Assembly (NCBI GenBank): GCA_028875225.1
Contig: JAPPFB010000020.1
Coordinates: 1-64,000, forward strand
Reading direction: 5' to 3'
DNA length: 64,000 nucleotides
Source of the DNA: Chloroflexota bacterium
Lineage (GTDB): Bacteria > Chloroflexota > Dehalococcoidia > Bin125
Both the position numbers and the translations under genes were made by a program. Shown here piece by piece: positions 8,901 to 17,368 of the stretch. The notes under the pieces were generated by a model. It was given only the letters and a program-made list of their open reading frames with translations. It ran no database searches and was not told where the DNA came from. Every line of letters starts with the position of its first letter. The first letter of the stretch is position 1.

Positions 8901-11900
8901 CAGTGGTGGGCAGCGTCAGCGTCGCAGTGCCGCTCGTCGGGATCGTGACTGTCCGCGCGCCGGCAGAGACTCCGTAGTCTCCGCTGACCGTGACAAAGAC
9001 ATCCACAACAAAATCGGCCTCCGCCTTCGGCGACGCCGTCAGCGTGAACGTCGCGTCGGCGCCCTCCGTCACGTCCGCGCCGGCCGCAATGCTCACCTCG
9101 GGCTTCGCTTCGTCGTCCTCGATCTCAACCGTGATCGCGGCCGGATCCGCCACGCCTCGACCGCCGCTGGCCGCGGCCGAGATCTTGAACTTCTTCGCCG
9201 TCGCCGTGCTTAACTCATAGAGAGCATTTTCTACCGACGAGAATGCCGCAACACCTGTACTACTCGTCGCGCCTCCTGCGATGGTCAGCGTCGCGTGGGT
9301 GAGAATCGATCCGTCCGCCGCGACCGCCGGGGCGATTGGCGTCGCGCTGAGACTCAGCGTGACTGATTCCTCAGCCGCGTGACTGAGGCTGGCCGTGATC
9401 GTGACGGAATCGCCCTCGGCGACGGTTGACGACGACGTCTTGAGCGTCACCGTGGGGACCGCTTCGTCGTCGGCAATGGTCACGCTCACCGGATTGCCGG
9501 CCCGCATAAATCCCGCCGGCAGTGCGCCCAGGCGCACGACGAACGTCTCCGCACCCTCATACACCGTGTCTTGGGTAATCGCCAGCTTTGCTGTTGCCGA
9601 TGTCGAGCCGGCGGGAATCGTGATCGACGCGAGCGCACCATAGTCCGCGCCGGGCAAACCGACTGGGGTGGTGTTACTGTCTGCGAACTGCAACGGGATG
9701 ACCAGATCCGCCGCTAGGGGGTCGCCATCCACTGCGACGCTCAAGCTGAGCTCGCCGCCCTCGGCCACGCTGAGTGGGGCGGCGCTCAGGCGGACGGGCC
9801 GTCCAGACTCCGCCTTGTGACCGTACACGACCAACTTGAATGCTTCGATTTCCTCGTCGATACCCTGCATCTGCGAGCACAAAATGCTATGCAGCGCAGA
9901 GACCTGGTTGCCGCAGACGGTCACATCCGCATCATGGCGACGCACCTTGACCTTCCAGGCGCCCGACCCGCCTTCCCCCAGATGCCGATTCGAGCCGAAA
10001 TGGAATGTCCCGATCCATGAGCAGACGATGCTGCGGCAGTTCAAGTATTCTGGCGCCAACAATGATTCTGTGCCCGACGGAGAAACCAGCGTCCAGCGAT
10101 ATGCGCGCAGATCAAAGATGTCAGCCGTGATCGAAATGGTGACCTGCTCGACAAAGTCGATCGTCGTGGTGACATCCGCCGTCAGGACAATCTCGTTGCC
10201 ATAGGTTGGCAAGGCCGCCACGGTGCTGGAAGCGACTGCGGCCGACTGCTCAGCCGGCAGCAAGCTCCAGTTGCTCGCGGCTTGCACCGCGGCCGAGGCA
10301 TCGACCGTGCCGAAGCCGTACTCATTGTTGAACGAATACTTCTCGCCGCTCGAGCCATACTTGTCCCCTGCGCTGACCCAACCCGGGTTCGTCGGATCGT
10401 TCTTCTGCGCGGTGTTGGCCAGGATCAGCTTCACGTCGCGCCAGGTCAGGTCGCTGTTCGCGCTGCGCATCAGCGCGATCACGCCGGAGACGATCGGGGC
10501 GGCGGCGCTGGTGCCGCCGAAGCTATCCGCGTAGTACTCAGCGCCGACCGTGGTCAGGATGCCCGGATACCTGCCGCTGGTGTCATTCGAGGGGGCGCAG
10601 ACCCAGAGGCTGGGTCCCTGCTCGGAGTAGTCCGCTGCCACTCCGTACAGGTTGACGGCGCAGGTGGCGATCACGCCGCGATGATTGTTCTGTTCGTCTA
10701 GCGTCGCCCAATCTGCGCCGATAAACCGGCCGCCATTGCCGGCGGCAACCACATACAATGAGCCCTTGCCGCCGAAACCGGAGCTCAGCCCTTCCTCAAC
10801 CGCGCGCCGCCAGCCATCGCTTCTCCGCGCGATCCTGACATCATCCCCGGGGCCAAAGCTCATGTTGTAGGCGGCAACTGTTTCCTTGTTCAGCGTCAAC
10901 GCAGCGATCTTGTTCGCGCTCGATTGCTCATCAAGGAAGTTGTAGTTGACCAGCGTCGCGCGCGGCGCGACCCCGCGGCCGCCGACGGCGTTGTCGCGGG
11001 CGGCGATCACGCCCGCCACCGCCGTCCCGTGGTAGGAGCCGCGCTTCGTCGGATCTTCACCGGTGCGGCCGCCCCAGTGCTTGGTGCGGGTTGCGTCAAC
11101 GTTGTCCTTGAGGTCTGGGTGCCCCCCCTCCCACGTATGATCGATCACGGCGACCGTGACACCCGCACCCATCGTCGCTTCCCAGATGTTGCCTAGATTG
11201 ATATCAATCGTCGGGTCCTTGCCATCGAAACGATAATTGGTATCCGCATTCAGGTGCCAGAGGCAGCCCGACAGCGCGTCGGGGTATTGCTTCCAGTCGC
11301 TGCACCGCACTTGCGCAAGGCGCGTCGCCCAGGAAAAGCTGTTCGCTTGCAACTCCGGCGCCTCCGACAGCGGCGTGTAGAGGTTGGGCACGGCGCTCTC
11401 AACGCCCGGCTCCGCCGCCAGCGCGTCGGCCAGTTGCAGCGTTTCGAGGTCGGAAGCCGTGCGGATCAGGTAGGCGTTGGGCAGCTCGCCCAAGGGTTCG
11501 ACGCGGTCGCTGGGAACGTTGTGCCGAGCCAGGATGGCGCTGATCTCGCTCTCAGTAAGATGCGAAGCGAAGAACACGTTGACGCCGCCGACGAGCAGGA
11601 AGAGCTGGCCGCCCTGGGAGGCGAACCAGTTGCTCGGCGTGGCCAGCGTGCTCGCGGTGCCGTTCAGCCTGTCGACGCCGACCGCGGGCGCGTAGGCCTC
11701 GCCCGCGTTCGCGGCGAGCGCATCCAGGTCGACGCCGCCTGGTGGTCCGTCGCCCTCCACCAGCGCATGGGGCGCGCCGGACGACGGCAGCAGGCGCAGC
11801 TCGATCGCTCCGCCGCCGTCGCGCAGGCGGTAGACGCCGTCGGGACCGAGATAGTCGAGCACGCTGACCGGTCCGGTCGGCTCGCCCAGCGGCGGCGCGT

Positions 11901-12495
11901 CGAGCTCGGTCTCCGCGATCAGCCCCTGCTCCACGCCCAACTCGGGCGCAGGCTCGGCGATCTCAATCGTCCACTCGCCCAAGAGCGCCTCGCCGCTGCA
12001 GTCGGTCTCCGAGCGGCAGAGCTGGATGCCAAAAGTCTCGCCGCCCTCGGCTTCCTGATCGGCGTGCGCTGAGATGCTGAACTCAACCACGCCGCCCGTC
12101 TGCCGAGTCACCCGCGCCGCAGCGCCGGGGCTGACCGCGACACCGTTGTCGCCGCGCAGCTCAATGTCGTCTGCGCTCGCCGTGTACGGATCCTCGAACG
12201 GCTGCAGATGGAGGAAGTGCCCGCCCGCCTCGGGCGCGTGCACAATCCGCAGCACCGCGGTCTCGCCCTCGCTGACGACCGAGGACTCCAGCTGCGCCGC
12301 CGGGGCCTGCGCGGCGGCCTGCGCGCCGAACCCGCCCCACAGCGCCAGCGCGAGCAGCGCGAGCAGGCCGCGCCTCCATGCGGCGCGGCGCGCTCTGCTC
12401 GGCAGGATCCGTCCCGGCCGCCCGAACGGAGACCGATGGTCCGGGCGAGCCGAATTGCCTCGGCAGGTCATATGCACATCATATTGCCTTCGCAA
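5989..12495 (-). CDS. Giant secreted subtilisin-like protease with P domain and Calx-beta repeats
   Basis: This 2168-aa exported protein has a signal segment (GLLALLALALWGGFGAQAAA). An N-terminal Calx-beta-like region and a protease-inhibitor-like prodomain (~residues 310-375) precede the peptidase S8 domain. The catalytic residues are visible: Asp in VAVIDHTWEGGHPDL (~450, DHT where DSG/DTG is usual), His in SYHGTAVAGV (~487) and Ser in GGTSAAAP (~660). A kexin-type P domain follows (~745-900, ending KLVVYGHK), then about nine Calx-beta units. Two copies of an insert module sit between units (one with MTAAEAQQMAD, one divergent). The last ~105 residues match the C-terminus of the giant protein at 116-4891. 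Calx-beta units bind Ca2+ in other proteins; here a surface adhesion or degradation role is inference. Confidence 0.9.
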   Translation of the reverse strand: MRRQYDVHMTCRGNSARPDHRSPFGRPGRILPSRARRAAWRRGLLALLALALWGGFGAQAAAQAPAAQLESSVVSEGETAVLRIVHAPEAGGHFLHLQPFEDPYTASADDIELRGDNGVAVSPGAAARVTRQTGGVVEFSISAHADQEAEGGETFGIQLCRSETDCSGEALLGEWTIEIAEPAPELGVEQGLIAETELDAPPLGEPTGPVSVLDYLGPDGVYRLRDGGGAIELRLLPSSGAPHALVEGDGPPGGVDLDALAANAGEAYAPAVGVDRLNGTASTLATPSNWFASQGGQLFLLVGGVNVFFASHLTESEISAILARHNVPSDRVEPLGELPNAYLIRTASDLETLQLADALAAEPGVESAVPNLYTPLSEAPELQANSFSWATRLAQVRCSDWKQYPDALSGCLWHLNADTNYRFDGKDPTIDINLGNIWEATMGAGVTVAVIDHTWEGGHPDLKDNVDATRTKHWGGRTGEDPTKRGSYHGTAVAGVIAARDNAVGGRGVAPRATLVNYNFLDEQSSANKIAALTLNKETVAAYNMSFGPGDDVRIARRSDGWRRAVEEGLSSGFGGKGSLYVVAAGNGGRFIGADWATLDEQNNHRGVIATCAVNLYGVAADYSEQGPSLWVCAPSNDTSGRYPGILTTVGAEYYADSFGGTSAAAPIVSGVIALMRSANSDLTWRDVKLILANTAQKNDPTNPGWVSAGDKYGSSGEKYSFNNEYGFGTVDASAAVQAASNWSLLPAEQSAAVASSTVAALPTYGNEIVLTADVTTTIDFVEQVTISITADIFDLRAYRWTLVSPSGTESLLAPEYLNCRSIVCSWIGTFHFGSNRHLGEGGSGAWKVKVRRHDADVTVCGNQVSALHSILCSQMQGIDEEIEAFKLVVYGHKAESGRPVRLSAAPLSVAEGGELSLSVAVDGDPLAADLVIPLQFADSNTTPVGLPGADYGALASITIPAGSTSATAKLAITQDTVYEGAETFVVRLGALPAGFMRAGNPVSVTIADDEAVPTVTLKTSSSTVAEGDSVTITASLSHAAEESVTLSLSATPIAPAVAADGSILTHATLTIAGGATSSTGVAAFSSVENALYELSTATAKKFKISAAASGGRGVADPAAITVEIEDDEAKPEVSIAAGADVTEGADATFTLTASPKAEADFVVDVFVTVSGDYGVSAGARTVTIPTSGTATLTLPTTDDQVDEPGGSVTASVLSGPDNTPATPSSASVDIADNDDAPSSADYQTVVDLLIDVRDNPANDLVRGNPAHILKWNRVLAAIGYNSGESAMPESEIHAKAAQWPDSPFKQASDYLNSQNQPPTPVVSITGGSGVSEGGDVTFTLTASPAPAADLDVALTIAAVGDYGVTAGSQTVTIPTSGSQTLTIATTDDQTDETDGSVTATLVDGSAYDLGASKTATVSVSDDDLAPPPQTPVVSIAAGGSVTEGSSARFTLTASPAPTQNLNVSLLIGKSGDYGVASGFRTVTIPASGSLTLTIPTTGDEADEADGFVSATLLDGTEYDVGASSSGQVAILDDDDPPPGYTVDPSVVAAVKTLAAQTQHGAAHVNRWQRVLVAFGEHGGTGVAGGAMTAAEAQQMADAHSSPVWDEVVVELTALEASLNAVPVVSIAAGSDISEGGDLTFTLTASPAPAADLAVTVTIATVGDYGVAAGSRTVTIPASGSQTLTIATTGDQVDEADGSVTATLVDGSAYDLGASKTATVAVSDDDDPPTPVVSISGGAGVSEGGDVSFTLTASPVPAADLDVTVTIATVGDYGVTAGSRTVTIPTSGSQTLTLATAGDQTDEADGSVTATLVDGAAYDLGASKTATVAVSDDDDPPPPTPVVSIAAGGSVTEGSGARFTVTASPAPTSNLNVSLLIGKSGDFGVASGFRTVTIPASGSLTLTIPTTGDQADEADGFVSATLQDGAEYDVGTASTGTVIILDDDDPPPQTPVVSISAGAGAGVSEGGRVTFTLTASPAPAADLDVTVTIAAVGDYGVAAGNRTVTIPASGRVTLTIATTGDQTDEADGSVTATLVDGADYDLGTAKTATVTVSDDDDPPVVVQPVTPVLSACAGEPTLLISSPTASRADASVDFEVRLDCIPSGRATMLVTALRDGVLTEHHYVSLSGEQTSDTVTLQLEGERRLGLALTFERGLANRSAQGDVQFTD
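6300..8560 (-). repeat. Array of ~330-bp Calx-beta coding repeats
   Basis: Six near-identical units are bounded by the recurring codons for SDDD(D)PP/LDDDDPP (seen on the plus strand near 6320, 6655, 6985, 7312, 7870 and 8215). Two alternating subtypes can be told apart: one with VGDYGV and one with GKSGD(Y/F)GV. The alternation suggests duplication of a two-unit block. The array is a likely site of copy-number change and of short-read assembly error. Confidence 0.8.
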
Positions 12496-12657
12496 CCGAG
12501 TCTGGCCGTCACCGGCAAGCCGTGCCCGCCACGCCCGCAGTCGGCTTCCGCGGAGCAGGGCGCTCGGCGGACGCCGCCCGCTCCGCTCGCCGCCTGCGCC
12601 GTTCTGTCAGGTGCCCGGATCGGCGGCCTCTCGGTTTCGCCGAACGCAGCCGAGCGG

Positions 12658-12663
12658 TAGGCT
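12658..12663 (+). promoter_or_regulatory. Putative -10 hexamer (TAGGCT)
   Basis: TAGGCT lies 27 nt before the GTG at 12691, with a GAGG ribosome site at about 12682-12685. It is the same hexamer as at 61-66 and 23172-23177. Confidence 0.35.
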
Positions 12664-12690
12664 GGACTGGCAACGAATGCCGAGGATGAC

Positions 12691-13893
12691 GTGTCCCTGC
12701 CGCTGAGACCGCTGGCGCACCGACGGCGTGCGGCTTTGGCGACCCTCGCGCTGCTGGTGCTGGCGCTCGCGGCCGCGGTCTTCGCTCAGGGCGGGAATCA
12801 GCGCGTCCTGGCCGCGACCCCCGGCGCCGATCAGCCCGTCCTCCAGCTCACCTGCCGGAGCGTGGGTGAGTTGATCGGCTGCAAGTTGATCAGCTCGCGC
12901 GCACTTGCCGAGGATGAAGGCGTGCAGTTCGTCCTCGCGCGCGGCGCCGAGACCGAGACCATCGTTGCGACCCGCGAAACGAACATCGTCTTCCGCTCCA
13001 GTTCGTCCTGCGGCCAGCGCGCGGGCCAATGCTACGTCTTCTCGTTCACCCCGGAAGAGGATGGCGGCGAAGACTTCTCGATCACCGAGGTGACGCCGGT
13101 CGTCTCGGGCGTTGAACCACCGACGACGGCGGATACGTCGCCGACGGACGCCGGCACAGCAGAGCCTCAGTCACCGCTCAGGACGCAAGCGCAGGTCGAG
13201 CCGCCACAGTCCACTCCGACCACGGCAGAACAGACCCCGACGCTTGAGGAGACGAGTCGGGCCACCGAGGCGGACCAGCCCGACGCCGTCACCGCCCAAC
13301 CAGTGCAAGCACAGGTCGAGCCGCACCAGTCCGCTCCAGCCACGGAGGATCAGCCTCACACCGTCGTGGCCCGAACGACGCCGGAACCGGTCGCCGCCAC
13401 CGACGACGAGATCAACGAGACGCCGCAACTGTCGCCCGAGGAGATCGCCCGCCGGCAGCGGGAACACGAACAGCGCATGGCGGACGCCCAACAGGAGCTG
13501 GACGACGTCAACGCCGAGATTCGCAGGCGGCAGGAGGAAGGCGACTGGCCGGAGCGCGATCCCGACACTCCCGAAGATGTGCTCTCGGACGCCGAACTCG
13601 AGGCGGAGCTGGCCGTGCATGAAGAGCTGCATCGGCAGCGGCAGGCGGAGCAAGAAGCGGAACGGCAGCGGCAGCGGGAGAACCGCTTCCCCTCGCATCC
13701 CGGCGAGGACAGCGAGATCGTCGTCCTCGACTTCCCCACCGAGAACGAGGACGGCGACCTCCCGGAGGGCGCCTTCCAGGAGTGGACCGTCGAACTGCAC
13801 GCCCTGATCGAGGCCGGCCAGCCCTTCCTCGTCTGCGACCACAACGAAGTCGCAGACGACGGCGGCCCGCTCTGCACCTGGGAGAACCAGTAA
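12691..13893 (+). CDS. Secreted protein with Pro/Thr/Gln-rich linker and charged coiled coil
   Basis: I do not recognise this 400-aa protein. Residues 1-32 look like a signal peptide (RRAALATLALLVLALAAAVFA). A small domain with several Cys follows (LTCRSVGELIGCK ... CGQRAGQCYVFSF). Then comes a Thr/Pro/Gln-rich linker containing two copies of a ~45-residue segment (each with QAQVEP.QS.P). A long Arg/Glu/Gln-rich helix (~residues 245-325) is probably a coiled coil, and the C-terminal part ends in CDHNEVADDGGPLCTWE. GTG 12691 is the only start with a ribosome site nearby. It is divergent from the giant subtilase and probably belongs to the same surface-protein group. Confidence 0.7.
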   Translation: MSLPLRPLAHRRRAALATLALLVLALAAAVFAQGGNQRVLAATPGADQPVLQLTCRSVGELIGCKLISSRALAEDEGVQFVLARGAETETIVATRETNIVFRSSSSCGQRAGQCYVFSFTPEEDGGEDFSITEVTPVVSGVEPPTTADTSPTDAGTAEPQSPLRTQAQVEPPQSTPTTAEQTPTLEETSRATEADQPDAVTAQPVQAQVEPHQSAPATEDQPHTVVARTTPEPVAATDDEINETPQLSPEEIARRQREHEQRMADAQQELDDVNAEIRRRQEEGDWPERDPDTPEDVLSDAELEAELAVHEELHRQRQAEQEAERQRQRENRFPSHPGEDSEIVVLDFPTENEDGDLPEGAFQEWTVELHALIEAGQPFLVCDHNEVADDGGPLCTWENQ

Positions 13894-14341
13894 CCCCGGG
13901 GCCCATCCGACCGGTCAGACGGTCGCCCCTGCCCGGCAGGTCAAGGCGCCATACACCCCGGCGCCGCGCCGAGTCGGGCGGCGGCAGCGGTGCTCCTCGT
14001 CCAGCCAACATCCCCCGCGATCGGACTCCACCATCGATGCAGACGCCGCAGCCGGCGTCGGCGTTGCCTCGAGCCATCCGCTCGGGACGATCTCGAGATC
14101 CAGCTGCTCGGCCCGCGGCTCAAAGCAGGAGCCCCGAACACAACGTCAGGCCTGCGCAGCCGGTGCTCCCGCGCGTCGCGCTCCGCCTCCCCACGACGGC
14201 CTGCGCGGACTGACGGCCGAGCCTGGTGCGCTTGACATTCCACCGACCGCCCCGGCCCAGCCCCATCCATCTGATCAACACCCCACCCTTCGGTTCAACG
14301 CATCAGCGACGCATGACGCCAGCTCTCTTGCGAACCGCCGC
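13894..14341. other. Gene-free stretch, no recognisable content
   Basis: About 450 nt with open frames in several readings that look like no known protein and are rich in Arg/Ser/Pro, as is usual for out-of-frame GC-rich DNA. No RNA gene or clear repeat was seen. Confidence 0.5.
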
Positions 14342-14359
14342 TACACTCGGGCGCAACCG

Positions 14360-14692
14360 ATGATCGGCAGCCTCCTCGTCACCATCGGACTTGCGCTCGA
14401 CATCGTCGGGGTCGCACTGCTCCTGGCCGGGCCTCGGGTGCACCACCGCCCCTCATTCCTGGCCCTGGAACAGCCTGAGGATCCCGACCAACTGCCAACG
14501 CTGCGCCGGTGGTGGTCGACGCTCGGGCCGCTCGGCCTGCCCACCGTCTGCTCCGGCTTCGCCCTGCAGATGCTCGGCGCATGGAGTCAATACCTGGCGC
14601 CGCATGAGCTGGGCCTGGCCATCGGGGTCACGGTTCCCGTCGTCTTCCTCACCGCGTGGCTGCTGATCCGGCAACTGCCGCACAGGGACTAG
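14360..14692 (+). CDS. Small integral membrane protein, three helices
   Basis: The 110-aa product has three hydrophobic segments: residues ~1-24 (MIGSLLVTIGLALDIVGVAL), ~50-75 and ~84-104. A polar loop between helices 1 and 2 contains EDPDQLPTLRRWW. I cannot assign a family. TACACT at 14342-14347 resembles the local -10 hexamer, 12 nt before the ATG. The gene stands just outside the insertion-sequence remnant region. Its real-gene status rests on the membrane pattern and in-frame codon bias. Confidence 0.55.
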   Translation: MIGSLLVTIGLALDIVGVALLLAGPRVHHRPSFLALEQPEDPDQLPTLRRWWSTLGPLGLPTVCSGFALQMLGAWSQYLAPHELGLAIGVTVPVVFLTAWLLIRQLPHRD

Positions 14693-14831
14693 CTTGCGCA
14701 TCGCCGCAGCACCTGCGGCGCACCGCAGCCACATCATGCGCCGGGCACTCCGCTCGCTCGCGACGAGCGGTCCAGAGGCTGCCGCCGCCCAGCCGCACGT
14801 CCACTGAGCGGCCGCCACAGGCGGCGAGCGC

Positions 14832-15450
14832 CTAGTAGCTCGAGCCGCGCACCGAGATCCGCACCTTACGGTCGACTTTGGCGCGCCGTGGGATGGTGGG
14901 GTCGAACGGTTCGGCGGGCAGATGGCGCAGCGCCGGACGCTCCGCCATCTGGCCGACCGTGGGCAGGCGGCTGCCGATATGATGCTCGTCGTCCAGACAG
15001 TCGGCGGCTTCCCGCAAGGCGTTCTGCTCTGCCAGGCTTCCCACCCGCGGCACTGGAACCAGGTGCCGGCGGCGAAAGCGCCTCACCTCGCCCTCAACCC
15101 CGCCCTTCTCGTAGGCGCCCTCGATTGCGGGTCTGCAGAAGAAGGCGTCGAAGCCGAAGTGCGAGCGCGGGGCGGTGAAGCGGTCGCTCTCGACCCGATC
15201 GCGCCCGGCCAGCCCGCGCACCGCGGCTGCCTTGAGGTTGTCGTAGCGCACCCGGCCGGGCGCCCTGCCGAAGCGCTCGAAGGCGATCGCATGGCCTTCC
15301 AGGAACGCCTCCTGGCCCTCGCTCGGGAAGCAGACGTGCACCGCCCGGCCGGAGTGCGAGCGCCGCATGACGAACATCAAGAGCTCGGTCGACTCGCCCA
15401 TCGAACTCGGCGCTGAACTGGCCGAAGTCGACCTCTGCTTCCGTGCCCGG
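14832..15450 (-). pseudogene. IS21-family transposase IstA, truncated fragment
   Basis: The minus strand encodes the second half of an IstA integrase-type transposase. Reading starts abruptly at 15450 with the catalytic-core motif PGTEAEVDFGQF, shifts frame near 15380, and continues through VMRRSHSGRAVHVC, EAFLEGH, RVRYDNLKAA, SHFGFDAFFC, EKGGVEGEVRRFRR and HLVPVP, ending in an incomplete C-terminal domain (KVRISVRGSSY). The N-terminal DNA-binding half is missing. It abuts an istB fragment of opposite orientation at 15450/15451. In an intact IS21 element istA and istB are codirectional, so this is a rearranged relic. Confidence 0.8.
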
Positions 15451-15864
15451 CGGATCGGACTCGGCATCGCCGCCTGCCAGCGCCGCCTGCGCATGCGCTA
15501 CACGGCCGCCCGCCGCGATGGTCTACGAACTCGCCGAAGCCGCCGACGAACGCCAGCTCTCGCGCCTCGTCGCCCGTTACGGCGGGCTCGGCCTGCTCGG
15601 CCTGGATGAGCTCAACGACATCCACCTCGACCCGCGCGGCGCCGAACTGCTCTTCCAGATCCTGACCGAGCGAGCGGAGCGTGCCTCCGTCGCCGTCGCC
15701 TCGATTGCGCCGTTCTCCGAGTGGGGCCAGCCTTCGATGACCCCCGGCTCGCCGTCGTCGTCGTTGACCGGCTCACCTTCCGCGCCCACATCATCGAGAC
15801 CGGCTCCGACTCCTACCGGCTCCGACTCTCCGAGTCGGCCAAAGGAGGTGCTCCCCAGACCTGA
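15451..15864 (+). pseudogene. IS21-family helper ATPase IstB, truncated and frameshifted
   Basis: The plus strand carries pieces of IstB in changing frames: LGIAACQRRLRMRYTAA, then VYELAEAADERQL, LGLLGLDELNDIHLD (Walker B region), GAELLFQILTERAERASV, and, after another shift near 15725, FDDPRLAVVVVDRLTFRAHI and SYRLRLSESAK, ending at TGA 15862-15864. The Walker A half is missing. It is head-to-head with the istA fragment and clearly non-functional. Confidence 0.75.
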
Positions 15865-16036
15865 ATCCATCCGCAAGGTGGGCCCAGTTACGATGATCAA
15901 ACCGGGGCCAAATCAGATCATCATTCCCAACATGGACATCAACGACTTCAAGCCCCGCATCCTTGAACACAGGGAGCGGCAGCAGCACCTTGAGGCGACG
16001 GAGTCCGAGGCGAGAGCGCCGCTCGGCCAGCGCCGA
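15865..16036. other. Unassigned stretch inside the insertion-sequence remnants
   Basis: Nothing recognisable was found in either strand; it is probably decayed mobile-element or junction DNA between the istB and IS5-like fragments. Confidence 0.4.
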
Positions 16037-16236
16037 TGCCGTCGCGCAATCGACGGTCGCACGACCCGGCATCAGGGCAACCGCCAGAGCCAGGGCCAGC
16101 TGGGCGAGGAGGCCTTTGGCTGTGTAACGACGGTCGACGCCTCGGGGAAGCCGCGCCACCTCGGCCGGGCCCGCAACAGGCTCTGGCTCGAACTCACCTC
16201 AGCCGCCTGGCCAACCTCAAGGCGGCCGCCACATAG
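16037..16236 (+). pseudogene. IS5/IS1182-type DDE transposase, C-terminal fragment
   Basis: The reading RRAIDGRTTRHQGN, GEEAFGCVTT, GKPRHLGRAR matches the conserved C-terminal part of IS5-group transposases (family pattern: AIDGRTTRH..GY, R..IEE.FGW.K, K.R.RG). The last helix appears in a shifted frame (ARTHLSRLANLKAAA). It is a small relic with at least one frameshift. TCAGCAGCCTGCTAGG at about 16378-16393 resembles the terminal sequence of such elements. Confidence 0.6.
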
Positions 16237-16564
16237 CCGAACCACCGGCGAGTGGCCTCCAACATTCCAACCAACACCGACGAACAGCCCCGCTCACCTA
16301 ACGGATTCAGTCGCGGGCCCGTCGAACCCGTACCCAATCGCAAAACACAGCTCAGACCGACTCTCGCAACCTATTGGTCAGCAGCCTGCTAGGACCCTGT
16401 CGGAGAGCGGGACCTCAATGCCCTCCGCTGAGACGTGTGAGCTCGCGGCATCTACCTCTTCTTCAGCTGAACAGGCCAATAGATGTCGCTCTGCGTCCCA
16501 AGAATGTCCCGGGCTAGACATCCAACCTGAACCGCAACTCGAAGGTTCTCGATTTTGTCCAGTT
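16237..16564. other. Gene-free stretch between IS5-like relic and tRNA
   Basis: No gene or RNA was found. It has lower GC than its surroundings, and a possible transposon end lies near 16378-16393. Confidence 0.4.
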
Positions 16565-16640
16565 TGGTGGGCCGGGCTGGATTCGAACCAGCGACCGAGC
16601 GGTTATGAGCCGCCTGCTCTGACCCCTGAGCTACCGGCCC
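16565..16640 (-). tRNA. tRNA-Ile(CAU), lysidine type
   Basis: The minus strand folds into a complete cloverleaf: acceptor GGGCCGG/CCGGCCC, D arm GCTC..GAGC, anticodon stem GGCGG/CCGCT with loop CTCATAA (anticodon CAU), T arm GCTGG-TTCGAAT-CCAGC, discriminator A and an encoded CCA. A CAU anticodon could mean Met, but the AGGCGGCTCATAACCGCT arm plus the TGGTCGCTGGTTC region closely follows bacterial tRNA-Ile2, whose C34 is converted to lysidine by TilS. Elongator Met tRNAs differ there. Insertion-sequence relics lie on its 3' side. Confidence 0.9.
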
Positions 16641-16685
16641 GTGGTGCCTCGGGGCGCCGATTCCCAGTCTATCCAGCCGCTCAAC

Positions 16686-16691
16686 TACGAT
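16686..16691 (+). promoter_or_regulatory. TACGAT, -10 of a leaderless gene
   Basis: TACGAT ends exactly 6 nt before ATG 16698, so transcription would begin at or next to the start codon. No ribosome-binding site lies upstream of this ATG. Confidence 0.6.
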
Positions 16692-16697
16692 TCGCTC

Positions 16698-17267
16698 ATG
16701 AATTGGCGTCTCAGCTTCGGCGCGCTGATCGGGCTGGCCGCGTTGGTCGTGCTGGCCTGCGGCCCCTCGGGCGACCCGGCGACCCGCGGCGGCGTGATCG
16801 CCCCCGCAATCGAGCGGCCGGCGGAGTTGTCGGGGCTGTTGAATCTTCCGTCGCTGGTCGGCGAAGTGGTGTTTCCCTGGTCCCAGGTGATCGTCAAGCG
16901 GCAAACGGGGGACGTCGCCGTCGGCGTGCTGGTTGCCAATACTGCGGACCGACGCAGCCGAGGGATGATGTACTGGAGCGGGCTGCCGAGCAACAGCGGA
17001 ATGATCTTCATCTGGGAACAGACCCGGGCGCGCACCGGCGGGTTCTGGAATCGGAACGTACCGATCGACCTGAGCGTCGCCTGGCTGGACCGTGACGGAA
17101 CCATCCTCGAGTTCTCGACGCTGCTGGCGGAGGACGACACGACCAAACGGCCAGGGCAGCCATATTTCTTCGTCCTGGAGATGCCCGAGGGCAGGTTCGA
17201 GCGCATGGGCATCGAACTCGGGGACCAAGTGTTAATCCCGGAAACACTGTTGCCGAATTCACCCTGA
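16698..17267 (+). CDS. DUF192 lipoprotein
   Basis: The 189-aa product starts with a lipoprotein signal (ALVVLAC lipobox, Cys ~21) and is expected to be anchored on the outer face of the membrane. Residues ~70-180 match DUF192/COG1430: RRSRGMMYWSGLP, GMIFIWEQ, FWNRNVPIDLSVAWLDRDG and a terminal G(I/V)..GD segment. The function of the family is unknown. ATG 16698 was chosen over an upstream GTG at 16641 because the lipobox then sits at the normal distance and a TACGAT hexamer lies 6 nt ahead. It is divergent from the tRNA. Confidence 0.85.
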   Translation: MNWRLSFGALIGLAALVVLACGPSGDPATRGGVIAPAIERPAELSGLLNLPSLVGEVVFPWSQVIVKRQTGDVAVGVLVANTADRRSRGMMYWSGLPSNSGMIFIWEQTRARTGGFWNRNVPIDLSVAWLDRDGTILEFSTLLAEDDTTKRPGQPYFFVLEMPEGRFERMGIELGDQVLIPETLLPNSP

Positions 17268-17368
17268 TCACGCGTGGATTCACAGACGCCGGCACGAAAT
17301 GATCGTGGTATTGTGCCGACAAACACGGGCCGCCTGATGGCGCGGTCGCACATGGAACGGAATCCGCA

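Noticed and set aside
13782-14270. Several 80-140-codon frames after the 400-aa secreted protein
   Set aside because: The frames overlap each other on both strands, are Arg/Pro/Ser-rich and have no motif or ribosome site.
15451-15864. Frame breaks in the istB fragment as possible selenocysteine or programmed frameshift sites
   Set aside because: Several shifts plus missing N-terminal half in an insertion-sequence relic mean ordinary decay.
16565-16640. Call as elongator tRNA-Met on the basis of the CAU anticodon
   Set aside because: The anticodon arm and variable/T-arm sequence follow tRNA-Ile2 much more closely.
15443-17095. 550-codon plus-strand frame
   Set aside because: It runs through insertion-sequence relics, a tRNA gene and the lipoprotein gene; only short transposase pieces within it are meaningful.
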